Of a stretch of DNA of 64,000 nucleotides, positions 10,369 to 22,270 are shown piece by piece. Position 1 is the stretch's first letter. Every line of letters starts with the position of its first letter. The DNA lies in NCBI GenBank assembly GCA_014218235.1, contig CM024755.1, positions 73,702,631-73,766,630 on the forward strand. Direction: 5' to 3'. The notes under the pieces were generated by a model. The model did not search any database and had not been told where the DNA came from. It worked only from the letters and a program-made list of their open reading frames with translations. The position numbers were made by a program, and so were the translations under genes. This DNA is from Colocasia esculenta (Eukaryota; Streptophyta; Magnoliopsida; Alismatales; Araceae).

Positions 10369-12153
10369 TTATAAGTAGTAAGCCTTCAAGTTGGATACAT
10401 GCCAGGTTCTGGGTATGGCTCCTCCACTAGGAGTAGTTAGCTTGTAAGAGCCTTTTCCAAGAACTTGGGTGACCTGATAAGGTCCTTCCCACTTGGGGGC
10501 GAGTTTGCCAGCTGCTCTTCGGGGATCCGATGCCGAGCAACGATGAAGAACGAGGTCCCCTTCGAAGAAGTGCCTTTCCCGAACTCGGGAGTTATAATAT
10601 TGCGCAAGTCGCTGTTGGTAGGAGACTAGTCTGATGCTGGCGTCACTTTGGCGTTCGCCAAGCATGTCTAGGTTTTCCCTAAGCGCACGATTATTGGCGG
10701 CCTCGTCGAAGTGAGTCGTCCGGAGAGTGGGGAGAGCCACTTCCAAAGGTACAACGGCCTCCGTGCCGTAGGCCAAATGGAAAGGGGTCTCCCCAGTGGC
10801 AACCCGCGCAGTCGTTCGATGGCACCACAATACATTAGGGAGCTCGTCAATCCATGATCCTCCTGCAGCCTTGACTCTTGTGCGAATCCCATGCAGCAAC
10901 GTTCGGTTGGCGTTCTCAACCAGACCGTTTGCCTGGGGGTGTGCGACTGAAGTGAAATGGTTGTACATGCCGAGCTCAAAGCATTTATGCTTGAAGAACA
11001 TGCTGTCGAACTGCTTCCCGTTATCGTAAGTAATCACCCTTGGGAGGCCGAAGCGACAGAGGATGTTCTTCCAGACAAACTTCCATGCAGCTCGGTCGGT
11101 GATGGTAGAAATAGGTTCTGCCTAGACCCATTTGGTGAAGTAATCGATGGCGACGAACAGAAATTTCTTCCGCCCTTGGGCTTCTGGAAAAGGACCCAAG
11201 ATGTCGATGCTCCACCTGGCGAAAGGCCGAGGTTCGAACAAAGTATGAGGTTGTTCAACAAGTTGCTTGATAAGCTGACCGAACTTCTGGCATTCCAGAC
11301 ACCTTCTGACGAAGGACATGCAGTCCTTTTGTAGAGAAGGCCACCAGTATCTGGCTCGAATGATGCTGCGTGCCAGCGTTCTGCCCCCCAATTGGCTTCC
11401 GCACAACCCTTCATGGGCTTCTTCGGTGGCTGATGCTCCCTCAGTGGGACCGAGGCACCGCAAAAGAGGTCTCGAGAGGGATCGTCGGTACAGTTGACCT
11501 TCTATGAGGGTGAATATCTGGGAATACAGTCTGATCTTGCGGGCTTCTCCTTGGTCAGACAGAAGCTCGTTTCGAAGAAGATATGCCATGAAGGGATCCA
11601 TCCAGCTCGGAGCTGGAGGATCAGCCTCGATGGCGGCTACATCCATCTCTATGCTCGGCGAGGTGAGATCTTCTATGAATACGGAGCGAGAAGGGACGAC
11701 GTCGCCTGAAGATGCCAACTTGGCGAGTGCATCGGCCCGCACATTATGCTCCCGTGAGGCATGGATGATTTCGAAGTAGAGGAGGCCCTCTGTTCGGTTC
11801 TTCACCTGCTGGAGGTATTGTGCCATGTGGGGCTCCCTCGCTTCGAAGTGTCCGCTTACCTGGCTGGCGACCAATTGCGAGTCACTGAAGACCCGTAGTC
11901 GAAGTGCCCCGAGGTGCCTAGCCATTCGAATTCCGGACAGCAGCGCTTCGTACTCGGCAATGTTGTTGGAGGCAGAAAAGCGGAACCTTAGAGCATATTG
12001 GAACTCTAAGCCCTCCGGGGAGGTGAGAACCAAGCCAGCTCCGCTCCCTGTGACACAAGAGGATCCGTCCATGTAGAGCTCCCATGGGGGCTCGATGGTC
12101 AATGGAAGGTCCTGCTCGGCCAGAAGGGTACATTCCGCGACGAAATCTGCCAA
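10369..12153 (-). pseudogene. Gyp-1 archaeal-type RNase H and integrase
   Basis: Read on the minus strand. The second RNase H (ELYMDGSSCVTGSGAG, NNIAEYEALLSGIRMA, VFSDSQLVASQV, REHNVRADALAKLAS) covers about 12100-11690. Integrase follows with a zinc module in which one metal-binding His of the usual HLGG is Gln (GSQLGG), then Asp in SIDILGPFP, a TAG near 11120, Asp in TYDNGKQF and Glu in GLVENANRTL. The C-terminal domain (GPYQVTQVLGKGSYKL) ends at the stop at 10369. An inactive pol end. Confidence 0.9.
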
Positions 12154-13720
12154 CGCTTGCGCCTTGATGGCCGTCCTCGGACGGTAGCTGATATCGAACT
12201 CACCTAGCTCAATGGCCCATTTGATGAGCCTACCGGAAGCCTCTGGCCGCTAAAGGATGAGCTTTAATGGCTGATCGATAAGGACCGTGATGGAGTAGGC
12301 CTGAAAGTAAGGCCTAAGCTTCCGCGCTGCTGTGACTAGTGCCAAGGCAAGTTTCTCTACTCGGGGGTACCTTCTTTCAGCTTCTTGAAGGACCCTACTG
12401 ATGTAGTAGACAGGACGCTGGGCTGCTCCCTCTTCTCTGATCAATACTACGCTGATAGAGTGTTCGGTAACCGAAAGGTATACAAATAAGGGTTCACCGA
12501 GCACAGGTTTTGGGAGAATAGGTGGGGCTGCCAGATATGCCTTCAACTCAGCGAAGGCAACTTCGTAGTCCTCGGACCACCGTATATGCCCCCCTTTCTG
12601 TGAGGAGCCTCGGGGTCCTCGCAGCAATTTGAAGAAGTTGAAGCTCCTCTCTACTGCTCAGGACATGAACCGGTTGAGTGCGGCTAGGCGTCCAGTCAAA
12701 CATTGGACGTCGCGCACCGTCTTAGGGCTGCTCATTTCAAGTATTGCTTGGATTTTCTTAGGATTAGCCTCTATTCCTCTGTTTGAGATGAGGAAGCCGA
12801 GGAACTTACCTGAGTGTACTCCAAACACACACTTGGCTGGGTTGAGCTTCATGTTGTACCTTTGCAAAGTTGCGAAGGTCTCTCCGAGGTCGGCGATGTG
12901 GTCAGCGCTCGGGGGCGCTTTGACCAACATGTCGTCGATGTAGACCTCCATGTTTCACCCAATCTGCAGCTCAAACATCTTGTTGACCAGTCGCCGGTAT
13001 GTTGCACCAACGTTCTTCAGACCAAAGGGCATCCTAGTAAAACAGTACAAGCCCAGGTCGGTGACAAACGTGGTGGCGTCCTGGTTCGGAGGATGCATGC
13101 TAATCTGGTGATAGCCAGAGTATGCGTCCAAAAACCTGAGAAGCTCATGTCCGGACATTGCATCTACCAACTGGTGATGCGTGGCAGAGAAAAGTTGTCC
13201 TTGGGCGTAGCCTTGTTAAGATCTTTGTAGTCCACACATACGCGTCATTTACCATTAGCTTTGCATACGAGGACTACATTGGAGATCCACCTTGGGTACT
13301 GGGCTTCCCGGAGGAGCCCAATAGCTCGGCTTTTGACAACGTGATCCTGGATCGCAGTCTGCTATTCTCGGTTGACGGGCCGCCTTCTCTGCTATACTGG
13401 TGGGACCCGGGGATCCAAGCGAAGGCGATGCACCATTACTGCTGGAGGAATGCCTGGTAGCTCGTCGTCCGACCATTCAAACACATCTAAATTGGCTAAG
13501 AGGAATGCCTTGTAGTGCTGCTGTTTGGCTTCCGACAGTAGTGCGCCAATATAGAGAATGTGTTCGGGGTCATCATCCACCCGAACAGGAAGCAAGTCTT
13601 CGGCGGGAGTTCCTCGGCTGGTAGAAGGCTGATCGGCTTGCGGAGGCACGATGTGCGGGGCTTCGAGAAGTTGCTTGTCCCTTAGTGAGAGGACGTAGCA
13701 CCGTCGGGACAACCAGTGCA
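12154..13720 (-). pseudogene. Gyp-1 reverse transcriptase and first RNase H
   Basis: Fragments in shifting frames on the minus strand: DVFEWSDDELPGIPPAVMVHRL (13560-13430), the fingers/palm region with DYKDLNKATPKD-like codons near 13240, SGYHQISMHP and RMPFGLKNVGATY (13170-12955), the catalytic VYIDDMLVKA (12945), KCVFGVHSGKFLGFLIS, and RT-linked RNase H (FVYLSVTEHSISVVLIREE to LALALVTAARKLRPYF, 12520-12290). At least four stops or frameshifts occur. The protease that should precede it is missing. Confidence 0.9.
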
Positions 13721-15493
13721 TCAGTGTGCGGAGTAGAGACTCCTACAAGATCTTCATCCGAGAAGGTTATAGCCTCCTCGAAAAGTGCACGTATGGGGGG
13801 AGGGGGATAAGGGTTTGGACGAGGCGTTGGAGCCCTGTCCACTGCATGCACTCGCCGAGCATAGTCGTGTCGGATCTGCGTGCTCTCTCCGCCTGCACCG
13901 AATCCTCCCGCGATCACGTTGATTTCTTGCCCGTTGGGCTCGTTGTTGATGGGCTGCTCGGGAGTCCGCTCTCGGCGCCTCTGGCGGTCTTCATTGTGGC
14001 CCACATACCGTCCAAGATAGCCGTGCTTGATGAGGGACTCTATTTCATCCTTAAGCTGGCGGCACTCGGAGGTGTCGTAGTCATGGTCACGGTGGAAGCG
14101 ACAGTACTTTTCTTGGTTGCATCTTCGGGGGTCGGAGCGCATCCTTGGTGGCCACCGAAAATAGGGCTCGTCCCGGATTTCTGCCAGGATCTGTTCGGGC
14201 GCCACGGTGAGCGGGGTGTAGTCGGTGAAGGGGAGTGGTCGGCGCAGCAAGTCCCCGTTGCGCCGCCCTTTCTTCCGATCACGGTCGGAACCGTTATCGG
14301 AAGGCCTCTTTTTGTTCGACGATTCTCCCTGCTCTGCTCGACCGGTAGCTAAACTCTCCTCACAAGCCGCATGGCGTTGTGCAGTAGAGAGCAGCTCGGC
14401 AAGAGTGGACGGCTGTTGTACCCCCAGCGTCCTCTGCAGAAAACCATCACGAGTGCCCTGGATGAGGGCACTGGTGGCTAACGGGACGTCGAGGCACGGG
14501 ATACAGAGCGCCTCAGTTTGGAACCTCTTGACGTAGTCCTAGAGCGCTTCTCCCTTCTTCTGCCGAACAACGAGAAGGGAGGCCGCGGTGCGCGGTTGCG
14601 ACCTTCCGCCCAGGAAGTTGTTCCGAAAGGACTTTTTCAGCTGGTCGAAGGAAGAGATGGAACCTACAGGGAGGGCTTTGAACCAAGCCCGAGTTGTTTC
14701 CTTCAAGGTGGCCGGGAAGGCCCGGCATTTAGCCGCATCAGATGCCCCGTGGAACACCATATGGGACTCGAACCTGTGAATGTGGTCCGCGGGGTCGGAG
14801 GTGCCGTCATACGATGTGATGGTGGGAAGAGGGAGCTTGGGAGAGACCCGAGCTTCCAGGATCTCCACGATAAATGGGAAGCGGAAGTTCAGGTCCTCTT
14901 CGGCCGGAGCTTTGCCCTCTGCCCGCTGGACCATTACGTCCACACGACGTTCTAGGTCGACGACGCGGCACAAGCGCCTGACCAACTCTTGTTCGGAGTG
15001 GGCCGAATATGCACGGCCAGTCCTGTGGGAGTTGGCTTCCACGACTGAGCGCGGCGGGCGCGAGGCCACCGCGGTGCGACGGGGTGAACGACCACGGCGC
15101 TCCGGTGCTCGCTCATCTGAATGGGCGTGGTGCGACCTATGCGGCGAATCTGCATGCTGCTCCTGAAGCGCTGGAGGGGCGTGGGACCGTCGATGATTCG
15201 ACTCCGCTTGGAGTTCCTGCAGCAGGGAGGCCGCCGGGGCTGGCTGCCTGGCCAACTGAGTTTGAAGGACTAGACATATGCCTACGAGGTGCTGCATTTT
15301 CCCCCCGGAGTTCTACTACCTACAGGGCAGTTGCAGGCACGACGACGGCGGGTGCGGGGACGTCGCCGGCCGCACCGGCAGGAGCTACGACGACGTCGAC
15401 GGGGGGAATACGCTGATGGGAGTCCGCTCACGACTGGCGGGACCTCGTCATACGGCTTCCCACGTTCTGGTGTGAAGATCGTCCGCGAGCCAT
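13705..15493 (-). pseudogene. gag: Gyp-1 gag
   Basis: Minus strand. The putative ATG at 15493 (MARGRSS) lies just past the primer site. A low-complexity Pro/Ala/Arg-rich N-terminus follows, then the retrotransposon gag domain (SYDGTSDPADHIHRFESHM, TTRAWFKALP, SFDQLKKSFRNNF, about 14830-14560) and a nucleocapsid-like segment with KYCRFHRDHDYDTSECRQLKDEIE (14130-14040). It ends with INVIAGGFGAG and SDEDLVGVSTPHTDALVV, where the protease normally begins. Stops near 15433 and 14539 and at least one frameshift break it. Confidence 0.85.
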
Positions 15494-15501
15494 GGCTGTC
15501 G

Positions 15502-15525
15502 TCGTTCCCACAGACGGCACCAAAA
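15502..15525 (-). other. Gyp-1 primer-binding site (putative)
   Basis: The minus strand reads TTTTGGTGCCGTCTGTGGGA just inside the LTR end, the form seen at this position in many plant Tat elements. The exact primer tRNA was not determined. Confidence 0.6.
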
Positions 15526-15526
15526 G

Positions 15527-16284
15527 TGTGGAGGTATTTCCCTGTTTGGGCCAGAGCCAAACGGGCCTACACTTGGAGACAGGGAAGATGACCGCCGGTA
15601 GCGGACAGATGCCTGCAAAACCAGAATAGGATCAGGGGGGCCCGGTTGAAGAACCGGGGAGAACCCTCCGATGCCTAAGTCAGTAAACTGCAAGTGAGGC
15701 TTGGGGAAGAAGGGTTCAGTGTTGTGTAAGAGCGATGTGCGTTAGATCACCTACATCTACATGGAGGCTTACCAGAGCCTTTTATAGGCAGAAGTTCTGA
15801 GGGAGAGGGACGGAACGTCCCTGATCAACGCCGCAAAGGGTGCTCCTGTTAGCGCCATTGGCGGGGAGGCGTCCGTTGAGGGGCCTCGCAGTTAACGCAC
15901 CATTTAATCGTGGGGCATGCATGATGCATCAGTTGTAACCGTTACAAGGAGACGGAGGGCTGTTTGAATCCCCATGGTTGGAGGTACCGAGCAGGGGCCC
16001 TGTTCGGTAAATGGAACCTGTTGCTCGGTGACATGGCCTGCTACTGGATGTCTCATGCACGGAAGTGTTGCTCGTGTCAAAGAGGGCCCGACATACGCCG
16101 AGCAGCGTCTGCTCGGAAAAGAGGGCCCTGGGCCAGACAAGCTGTAAGGCATCCGGAGACGGTTCCCGGGTCCCGCTGGTACCTGAGAAGACGTGGCACC
16201 CTACAGAAGGGCCACGTTTGTCCTCTGTATTGGGTTGGGCCATGATGGGCCCTGGCGCGAAGGTGGCTAGGAATAGCCACCACA
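15527..16284 (-). repeat. Gyp-1 5' LTR
   Basis: 758 bp with matching inverted ends: plus-strand TGTGGAGG at 15527 and CCACCACA at 16284. It contains several CGAGCA/TGCTCGG motifs and the TATA box at 15780-15786. The boundary with Cop-2 coding sequence at 16284/16285 is sharp. Confidence 0.85.
15780..15786 (-). promoter_or_regulatory. TATA box in Gyp-1 LTR
   Basis: Minus-strand CCTATAAAAGGC, about 500 bp into the LTR. Correct orientation and position for the element promoter. Confidence 0.65.
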
Positions 16285-17222
16285 AATACCATTAGCATAT
16301 GCAAAAGAAAGTAAAATTCGAATAGCTTCAAGTCTAGCTACTAGAGCAAAAGACTCTTCAAAATCAATTCCAAATTTCTGATTATAGCCTTTTGCTACAA
16401 GCCTTGCTTTGTTTCTAATTACCTTTCCATCTTCACTGGTTTTGTTTCTAAAAACCATTTAGTTCTAATAACTCCTTGAGAAGAAGATCTTGGAACCAAA
16501 TGCCAAACCCTATTCCTTTCAAACTGGTTTAACTCTTCTTGCATAGAATTAATCCAGGAAACATCCTTTAGGGCATCCTCAATGTTCTTAGGTTCATCTT
16601 GTGAGACAAGAGCCATTTGATCAAGTTCAGAAATAGCCTTAAAATGAGATCTAGTCCTAGGAGGGTCAAGTAAATTACCAATGATACTTTCCTGAGGATG
16701 ATCTCTTGGCATTCTTATATTCAACTGATCTCTTTCTCTATCTGCATTCACTAGCTCCTGTACATCACAGCCATCTGAATTTTTCTTTGTTGCTGATTCC
16801 TTTTCTTCTTGGTCTTTAGCGTCCTCTCCTTCCAGAAACTCTCCATCTTCTTTTTCTCTGCACAAATCAGCATCAAATTCATCAAATGTGATATGAGGGG
16901 ATTCTTCAACAATTTGATCTTTTACATTAAAGACTCTATAAGCTCTTGAATGATCGGAATAGCCAAGAAAGATCCCCAAATCACTCTTAGGCTCAAATTT
17001 ATCCAAGTCATGTTTATTGTTGATCAAAATGAAACATTTAGCACCAAACACCTTAAAGTGAGCAATGGAAGGTTTCTTACCTTTCAGTAATTCATAAGGA
17101 GTCTTTTTGCTAAGAGGCCTTACCATTGCACGATTTATGATGTAACAAGAGGTGTTTACTGCCTCTACACAGAATTTTCTTGGCAGTCCACTCTCAACCA
17201 GCATTGTTCTTGCCATTTCCAC
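16285..17222 (-). pseudogene. Cop-2 integrase C-terminus, linker and RT start
   Basis: Minus strand. The integrase tail (ARTMLVESGLPRKFCVEAVNT, KKTPYELLKGKKPSIAHFKVFG) and variable linker (IVEESPHITFDEF, acidic stretch, RDHPQESIIGNL) are open from 17222 to 16419. RT begins at NRVWHLVPR. A frameshift near 16470 leads to NKARLVAKGYNQKFGIDFEESFALVARLEAIRILLSFAYA, where Gyp-1 cuts the gene before the catalytic YVDD. Confidence 0.85.
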
Positions 17223-18137
17223 AAGAGTTTGATTTCTTCTTCCTATAACTCCGTTCTATTCAGGAGTTCTTAGTGATGAAAACTTGTGATAAATCCCTTC
17301 TTCCCTGCAAAGATTTTCAAAGTCAGTGTTTTCAAATTCACCACCATGATCAGACATGATTGAAATTATTTTAAACTTTCCTTCCTGAACAATTATCTTA
17401 TAAAACTCATGAAATTCTATGAAAGCATCACTCTTGTGAGCAAGAAAGAAAACCCAAGTAAATCTGGAAAAGTCATCAACAAGAACATACCCAAACCTTT
17501 TTCCATTTATACTGTTTGTCCTTGTGGGTCCGAACAGATCCATGTGGATGAGCTCAAAAGGTTTAGAGGATTGACTTTCAGAACTACTTTTAAAAGATTT
17601 TCTTGTTTGCTTACCTTGTGTGCATGCTTCACAAATTTTCAAATTTTGTTTGAAGGAAATTTCAGGTAAGCCTTTAACCATGTTAAAATTTACCAACTTA
17701 TGTAGCATGTTGTAGCTAGCATGATCTAGTCTACGATACCACAAGCAAGCAAGATCACTTTTATTGGCAGTCAAGCATAAGTTGGTGTTTTCAGGTTCAT
17801 CAAGATCGACCATGTATACATTATTTATTCTTTTTCCAGAGAATTTCACACATTCTGAATTTGGTTCAAAAATAGTACAACCAAGAGAGTCAAAGATTAC
17901 CTTGTGACCCTTGTCACACAATTGGCTTATACTCAGAAGATTATACTTTAATCCTTCTGCCAGAAGAACACCATCAATTGAGTTGGAAGGATTTCTGCCT
18001 ACCTTACCTGAACCAACAATCTTACCTTTGTTATTTCCTCCAAAAGTAACATGCCCAGCCTTCTTTTCAGACAAAAGACAAAATTTATCTTTATCTCCAG
18101 TCATATGTCTTGAACAGCCACTATCTAGGTACCACAT
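17223..18137 (-). pseudogene. Cop-2 protease, GAG-pre-integrase and integrase core
   Basis: The minus-strand frame is open from 18137 to 17256. Protease has an intact catalytic DSG in WYLDSGCSRHMTGDKDKF. GAG-pre-integrase has DHASYNMLHKLVNFN and ICEACTQGKQTRKSF. The integrase core has its two Asp in LIHMDLFGPT and SDHGGEFEN. It ends at RTPE followed by TAG (normally Gln). Just after it the family's catalytic Glu in the VERK motif reads VIGRR, so Glu is replaced by Gly; integrase would be dead even without the stop. Confidence 0.9.
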
Positions 18138-20418
18138 GTTGTTCTTGGCTGTAAGACATACCTACACACACAATCAAAGAAAATTCTTTGGAACCCAAGT
18201 ACATTTGGGTCCCTCCATACCACCAAGATCAAGAACATAAGAAAGCAAATTCTTTGGAATCCAAATTTGTTTCTTCACTGTGAAGTTGCTTTTATTCTTA
18301 AATTCATGTTGGTTTTTATTTTTCCTCCTATTCTCATGGTGTTTTGAAACATTTTCATTCATGAATTTTCTACCAGACTTTTTATCAACATTTCCAGAAT
18401 AAGACCAGAACCTGGTTTGACTCCTAAACCCTTTAGGAAATCTGGTTCTATCAAATCTAGCAAAATCATAGACTTATGTCGACACTCTGTAAGGATAGTA
18501 TCGACCTACATGATTCCATTCTGACTTGTTTTGAATGTTTGAGTGAGTAGGTCTTGGCCTGCTATATGCTCACCTGGTGTGAGACCAACCCCTTGATGGT
18601 GTTGGCCTATCATAAGTCCATTTTCTCAAATTTTGTGACTATGTATATGATTGTGTCGACCTATCATAGGCATAGTGTCGACCTTTCTAGACAGATGATT
18701 TTAGATTTTTGTTCCTCTAAAATATTGATTCATTTCCAACATTTGTTTTATTCTTTTTATTCATTTTTTCATTACAAGAAGTTTTTGCTGTTTCCCCCTT
18801 TTTAGATTCTTGTTCATTTTTCCCATTCACTTGTCTTGTTGACGTGGAAGCTTCTGAAATTGCTGAAGAGGTGAATGTGATGGTTTTCAGTCCTACCTCT
18901 TTCTTCTTTGAGGGATTAAATCCCAACCCCTCTTTGTTGAACTTTACTTTTGTTCCTAGTAAAGCTTCAAGGTTGTTTTTACCACTTACAAATCTTTCCA
19001 AAGCTTCCTATCTTTTTGTTGCTTCTTTTTGCAGAACTTCAAGTTCCTTTTTCATTTCAACATTGACACTATTTAAGGCAACATTCTTCTCAACTATAAG
19101 AGCTATTTCATTGATACTTTCAACATTTTGGATTTTCAATTCTTTTACAGTTTCTTTTAGAGCATTAACTTCTTGAATGAGTTCTTTTTCTTTCTCTTCT
19201 GTTGAAGTGTCTTGAGTAAGATGATTTATTTTTCTTTTGAGCATTTTATTTTCCTTTTTGAGTTCATCATATTGATCTAACAATTCAAAGTAAACATGCT
19301 CCCAGTCATCCAAGGTGAAATCTTTGAAAGAAGAACTTACTCTTCTTCTTCTCCTTCTTCTTCTCTGGCCATCAAACACCTTTGATTGCACATCTTTAGC
19401 GTCGGAACTTTCTTCTTCTTCATCTTCTTCTTCTTCGCTCCAAGTTCCAACCATGGCCTTCTGTTTGTTTTTGATCCATCTTGGTTGTGTTTTCTTTTGA
19501 ATTTCAGGACATTTAGACTTCACATGTCATGGTTTTCTACAGTTATAACAAATAATTCTATCAGATTTCTTATTTTTATTCATTTTGGGTTTTGAAAAAT
19601 TGTGTGATTGAGATTTCTTTTTCAGAAAACCCTTACCTTCTTTTCTTAAGAATTTTCTGAACTTTCTGGTTATCAAAGCAAACTCACCTGAATCATCTTC
19701 AGATGTAGATGATTCACTTTCTTCAGTAGCCTCTTTTTGTACTAGGACTTGCTTTGAGGGCAAGAGGCATCTTCTTCTTCACGTCTTCTTCATTTCTTTT
19801 CAATCCCAACTCATAGGTCATTAAAGAACCTATCAATTCATCTACATTGGTTGTGGATAAATTTCTAGACTCTTCAATTACTGTAGCTTTAGTGTGCCAT
19901 ATGAGTGTTAGGGATCTAAGAATTTTTCTAACCAGTTCTTTCTCAGTGTAGACTTTACCTAAGTTCTTTAATCCATTTGTCAACAAGGTTAGCCTACCAT
20001 ACATTTCCGAAATAGTTTCATCATGCTTCATCTTAATAGCCTCATATTCAGAAACTAACATATTAGCTTTAGTTTCTTTTACCTCAGATGTACCTTTGTA
20101 AATTACCATGAGGCAATTCCAGATCTCTTTTGCGCTTGAGCATGATGACACTCTTGAGAACTCAGTTGGATGCAGTGAACACTGCATTATGTTCATCGCA
20201 CTCCAGTTGGCATTTGATTTCTTGATTTCTTCCAGAGTCCACTTCTCTTCATCCTCGGACAGCTCATAAGGTCCATTGCTCACCACCTTCCATATCTGAT
20301 GGTCTTGTGCTCGCAAGAAAACCTGCATATGAGTTTTCCAGTATGCATAATTAGTACCATCAAAATAAGGTGGTCTGTTTACAGAGTGACCCTCAGTAAT
20401 ATAACCCCTAGATTCCAT
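18138..20418 (-). pseudogene. gag: Cop-2 gag and gag-protease linker
   Basis: Minus strand, ATG at 20418 (MESRGYITEGHS). The UBN2-type capsid (RPPYFDGTNYAYWKTHMQVFLRAQ, SSCSSAKEIWNCL, SEMYGRLTLLTNGLKNLGK) is open to about 19750, where a frameshift leads to an acidic, lysine-rich stretch and a zinc knuckle CYNCRKP-HVKSKCPE interrupted by TGA. A coiled-coil stretch follows (19300-19000). The linker holds GTCGAC sites at 18478, 18656 and 18678 and a GATCGA-like decayed one at 18501. Poly-Arg/Glu microsatellite-like codons occur at 19340-19440. Confidence 0.85.
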
Positions 20419-20464
20419 AATACACAAATCTCTTCTGGTTGTGAAACCAAATAAATTGGAGAAG

Positions 20465-21302
20465 CCCTAGCAGGAGCCGCAGCGTAGGCTTGGCCGTGGT
20501 CATGTGATGGCTCTCACCAAGGAGGAGGCCGAGGCGTCAAACTTGGTTATAGGTACTTTACCTATCCTTGGTAGAGCTGCACGTGTTTTGGTTGATCCCG
20601 GTGCTTCCCTTTGTTTTGCTTCTGAGGAGTTTTACGAGTTGCTAGTTTGTCACACCCTTGAGAGGCAGTGTGATGTGATGGTTGATCTCCCGTCTGGTGA
20701 TTACATGCATTCTTTCGGTTACCTGGAGGGTGTCACAATTGAGGTCCAGGGACACCAGTTTCCGGCCAAGATGTACATGTTGCAGATTCGTGACTTTGAC
20801 GTCATCCTGGGCATGGACTGGTTGGAGGCTCACTCAGCTGTGGTGGATTTTCAGCAGAAGACCGTTCGGTTTGAGATACCTAGAGCGCCTGTTCTCTGCT
20901 TCCGAGGTATCCGGTCTACCCGTCGACCTTTTATTTCCTTCTGTAGAGCTCGTCATTTGATCCGCGATGGTTGTGTAGCATATCTTGCTTCTATTTGTTC
21001 CTTGGAGCCTAGCGGGTCGTCGGTTTTTGATGTGCCTGTTGTTTGCGAGTTCTCTGATGTTTTTCTAAAGGATCTACCTAGGTTATCGCCTGAGCGGGAG
21101 GTAGAGTTTTCCATTGAGCTTTTGCCTGGTACGATGCCTTTGTCTAAGGCACCATATCGGATGGCTCCGGACGAGTTGCGCAAACTGAAGTGCCAGTTGC
21201 AGGAGTTACTTGAGCTAGGTTTCATCCGTCCGAATCGTTCACCGTGGGGTGCGCCAGTGTTGTTCGTGAGGAAGAAGGATGGTAGCTTGCGGTTGTGCAT
21301 CG
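20465..21302 (+). pseudogene. Gyp-2: chromovirus (Tekay/Del-like) protease-RT fragment
   Basis: An open plus-strand frame without stops from the gag end (RRLGRGHVMALTKEEAEAS) through protease (RVLVDPGASLCFAS, where the catalytic DSG/DTG position reads DPG) and the FDVILGMDWLEAH flap to the start of RT (EFSDVFLKDLPRLSPEREVEF, APYRMAPDELRKLK, GFIRPNRSPWGAPVLFVRKKDGSLRLC). It is cut by Cop-3 at 21303 right after RLC. The left end is a truncation against Cop-2. The sequence resembles Tekay/Del chromoviruses; the integrase chromodomain that would prove it is absent. Confidence 0.8.
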
Positions 21303-21511
21303 TGATGATCGGTCCATCTCCATATAATTAATTATTAATTATATATGTATTTTTTGGTGATTAACAAAACCTTGAAAAGTATTCTCTAACACTTTTTGTG
21401 AAGGTTATCCACAGGAAATAAATCTAGAAAAATATGTAAGTTATCCTCACACACTACTATCTGAAATACATTGCATATGTTTTTGTCTAAGTACACATCG
21501 ACTTCCTTCAT

Positions 21512-21800
21512 AGAAACAACGATTTGATCGCAAACAATGATTTCCTTTCACTTAAACAACGATTTGATCGAAACAATGATTTGCTTTCACTTAAAGAACG
21601 ATTTGATCGCAATAATGATTTGGTTTCACTAAAAGAATGATTTGATCGCAACAATGATTTGCTTTCACTTAAAGAACGATTTGATCGCAATAACGATTTG
21701 CTTTCACTTAAAGAACGATTTGATCGCAACAATGATTTGCTTTCACTTAAAGAACAATTTGATTGCCACAATGATTTGCTTTCAATTAAAGAATGATTTG
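21512..21800 (+). repeat. 39-bp tandem array with AACGATTT core
   Basis: Six to seven units of 39 bp, each carrying AACGATTTGATCGCAA and AATGATTTGCTTTCACTT. Because 39 is a multiple of three, the opposite strand happens to be open and would encode a 13-residue repeat; I regard this as incidental. Confidence 0.85.
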
Positions 21801-22270
21801 CCTACTTAAACAACGATTTGCTCAAAACAATGATTCGCTTTTACTTAAACGACGATTTGATCACAACAACGATTTCTTCATTAAAACAACGATTTCATGA
21901 TCGATTTCACTTAAACAACGATTTCCTTATCGATTTCATTAAAACAACGATTTCATGATCGATTTCACTTAAACAACGATTTCCTTATCGATTTCATTGA
22001 AACAACGATTTCAAGATCGATTTCACTCAAACAACGATTTCATCTATAAAACAATGATTTCATTATCGATTTTACTCAAACAACGATTCCCTCACTAAAA
22101 CAACGATTTCGTCTGTACATCAACATCATTCATATAATGATTATGTACAGAATAACGATTTCACTATTTATACATGGATTATGATCACATTAACTTTATT
22201 TCAACATATATTTTATTCATATATGGATCACGTTGATAACAATGATTTCATGTGTATCAATTCTTTTCAC
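21801..22270 (+). repeat. Second AACGATTT array in Cop-3 LTR
   Basis: Continues the same keyword with a different spacer: half-units of about 29 bp, AACAACGATTTC plus GATCGATTTCACTT, forming a unit of about 58 bp. It decays to scattered AACGATT copies by 22270. Confidence 0.75.

Larger units (their letters stand above)
10095..16284 (-). mobile_element. Gyp-1: Ty3/gypsy Tat-lineage element, antisense
   Basis: Minus-strand order is 5' LTR (16284-15527), primer site, gag, (protease lost), RT, RNase H, a second archaeal-type RNase H, integrase, 3' noncoding. The dual RNase H marks the Tat lineage. It inserted into the RT gene of antisense Cop-2: the Cop-2 frame runs to GTATT (16289-16285) and then the LTR begins with TGTGG. 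Its 3' LTR is outside the window. All coding domains carry stops. Confidence 0.9.
16285..20460 (-). mobile_element. Cop-2: Ty1/copia (SIRE-like) fragment, antisense
   Basis: The minus strand runs gag to protease to integrase to the start of RT, then is cut by Gyp-1. It belongs to the same clade as Cop-1 and Cop-4: gag motifs and the GTCGAC-bearing gag-protease linker are shared. Only about 40 bases remain upstream of the gag ATG at 20418, and the element then abuts Gyp-2 near 20460, so its 5' LTR was deleted. The other half would continue to the left of the window beyond Gyp-1. Confidence 0.85.

Noticed and set aside
11034..11414. Long overlapping frames on the opposite strand of Gyp-1 pol
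   Set aside because: Shadows of the GC-rich RNase H/integrase coding sequence; no domain seen.
21508..21771. Open minus-strand frame encoding a 13-residue Ser/Leu/Glu repeat
   Set aside because: It is the shadow of a 39-bp tandem DNA repeat in an LTR; unit length divisible by three keeps it open. No start context or homologue.
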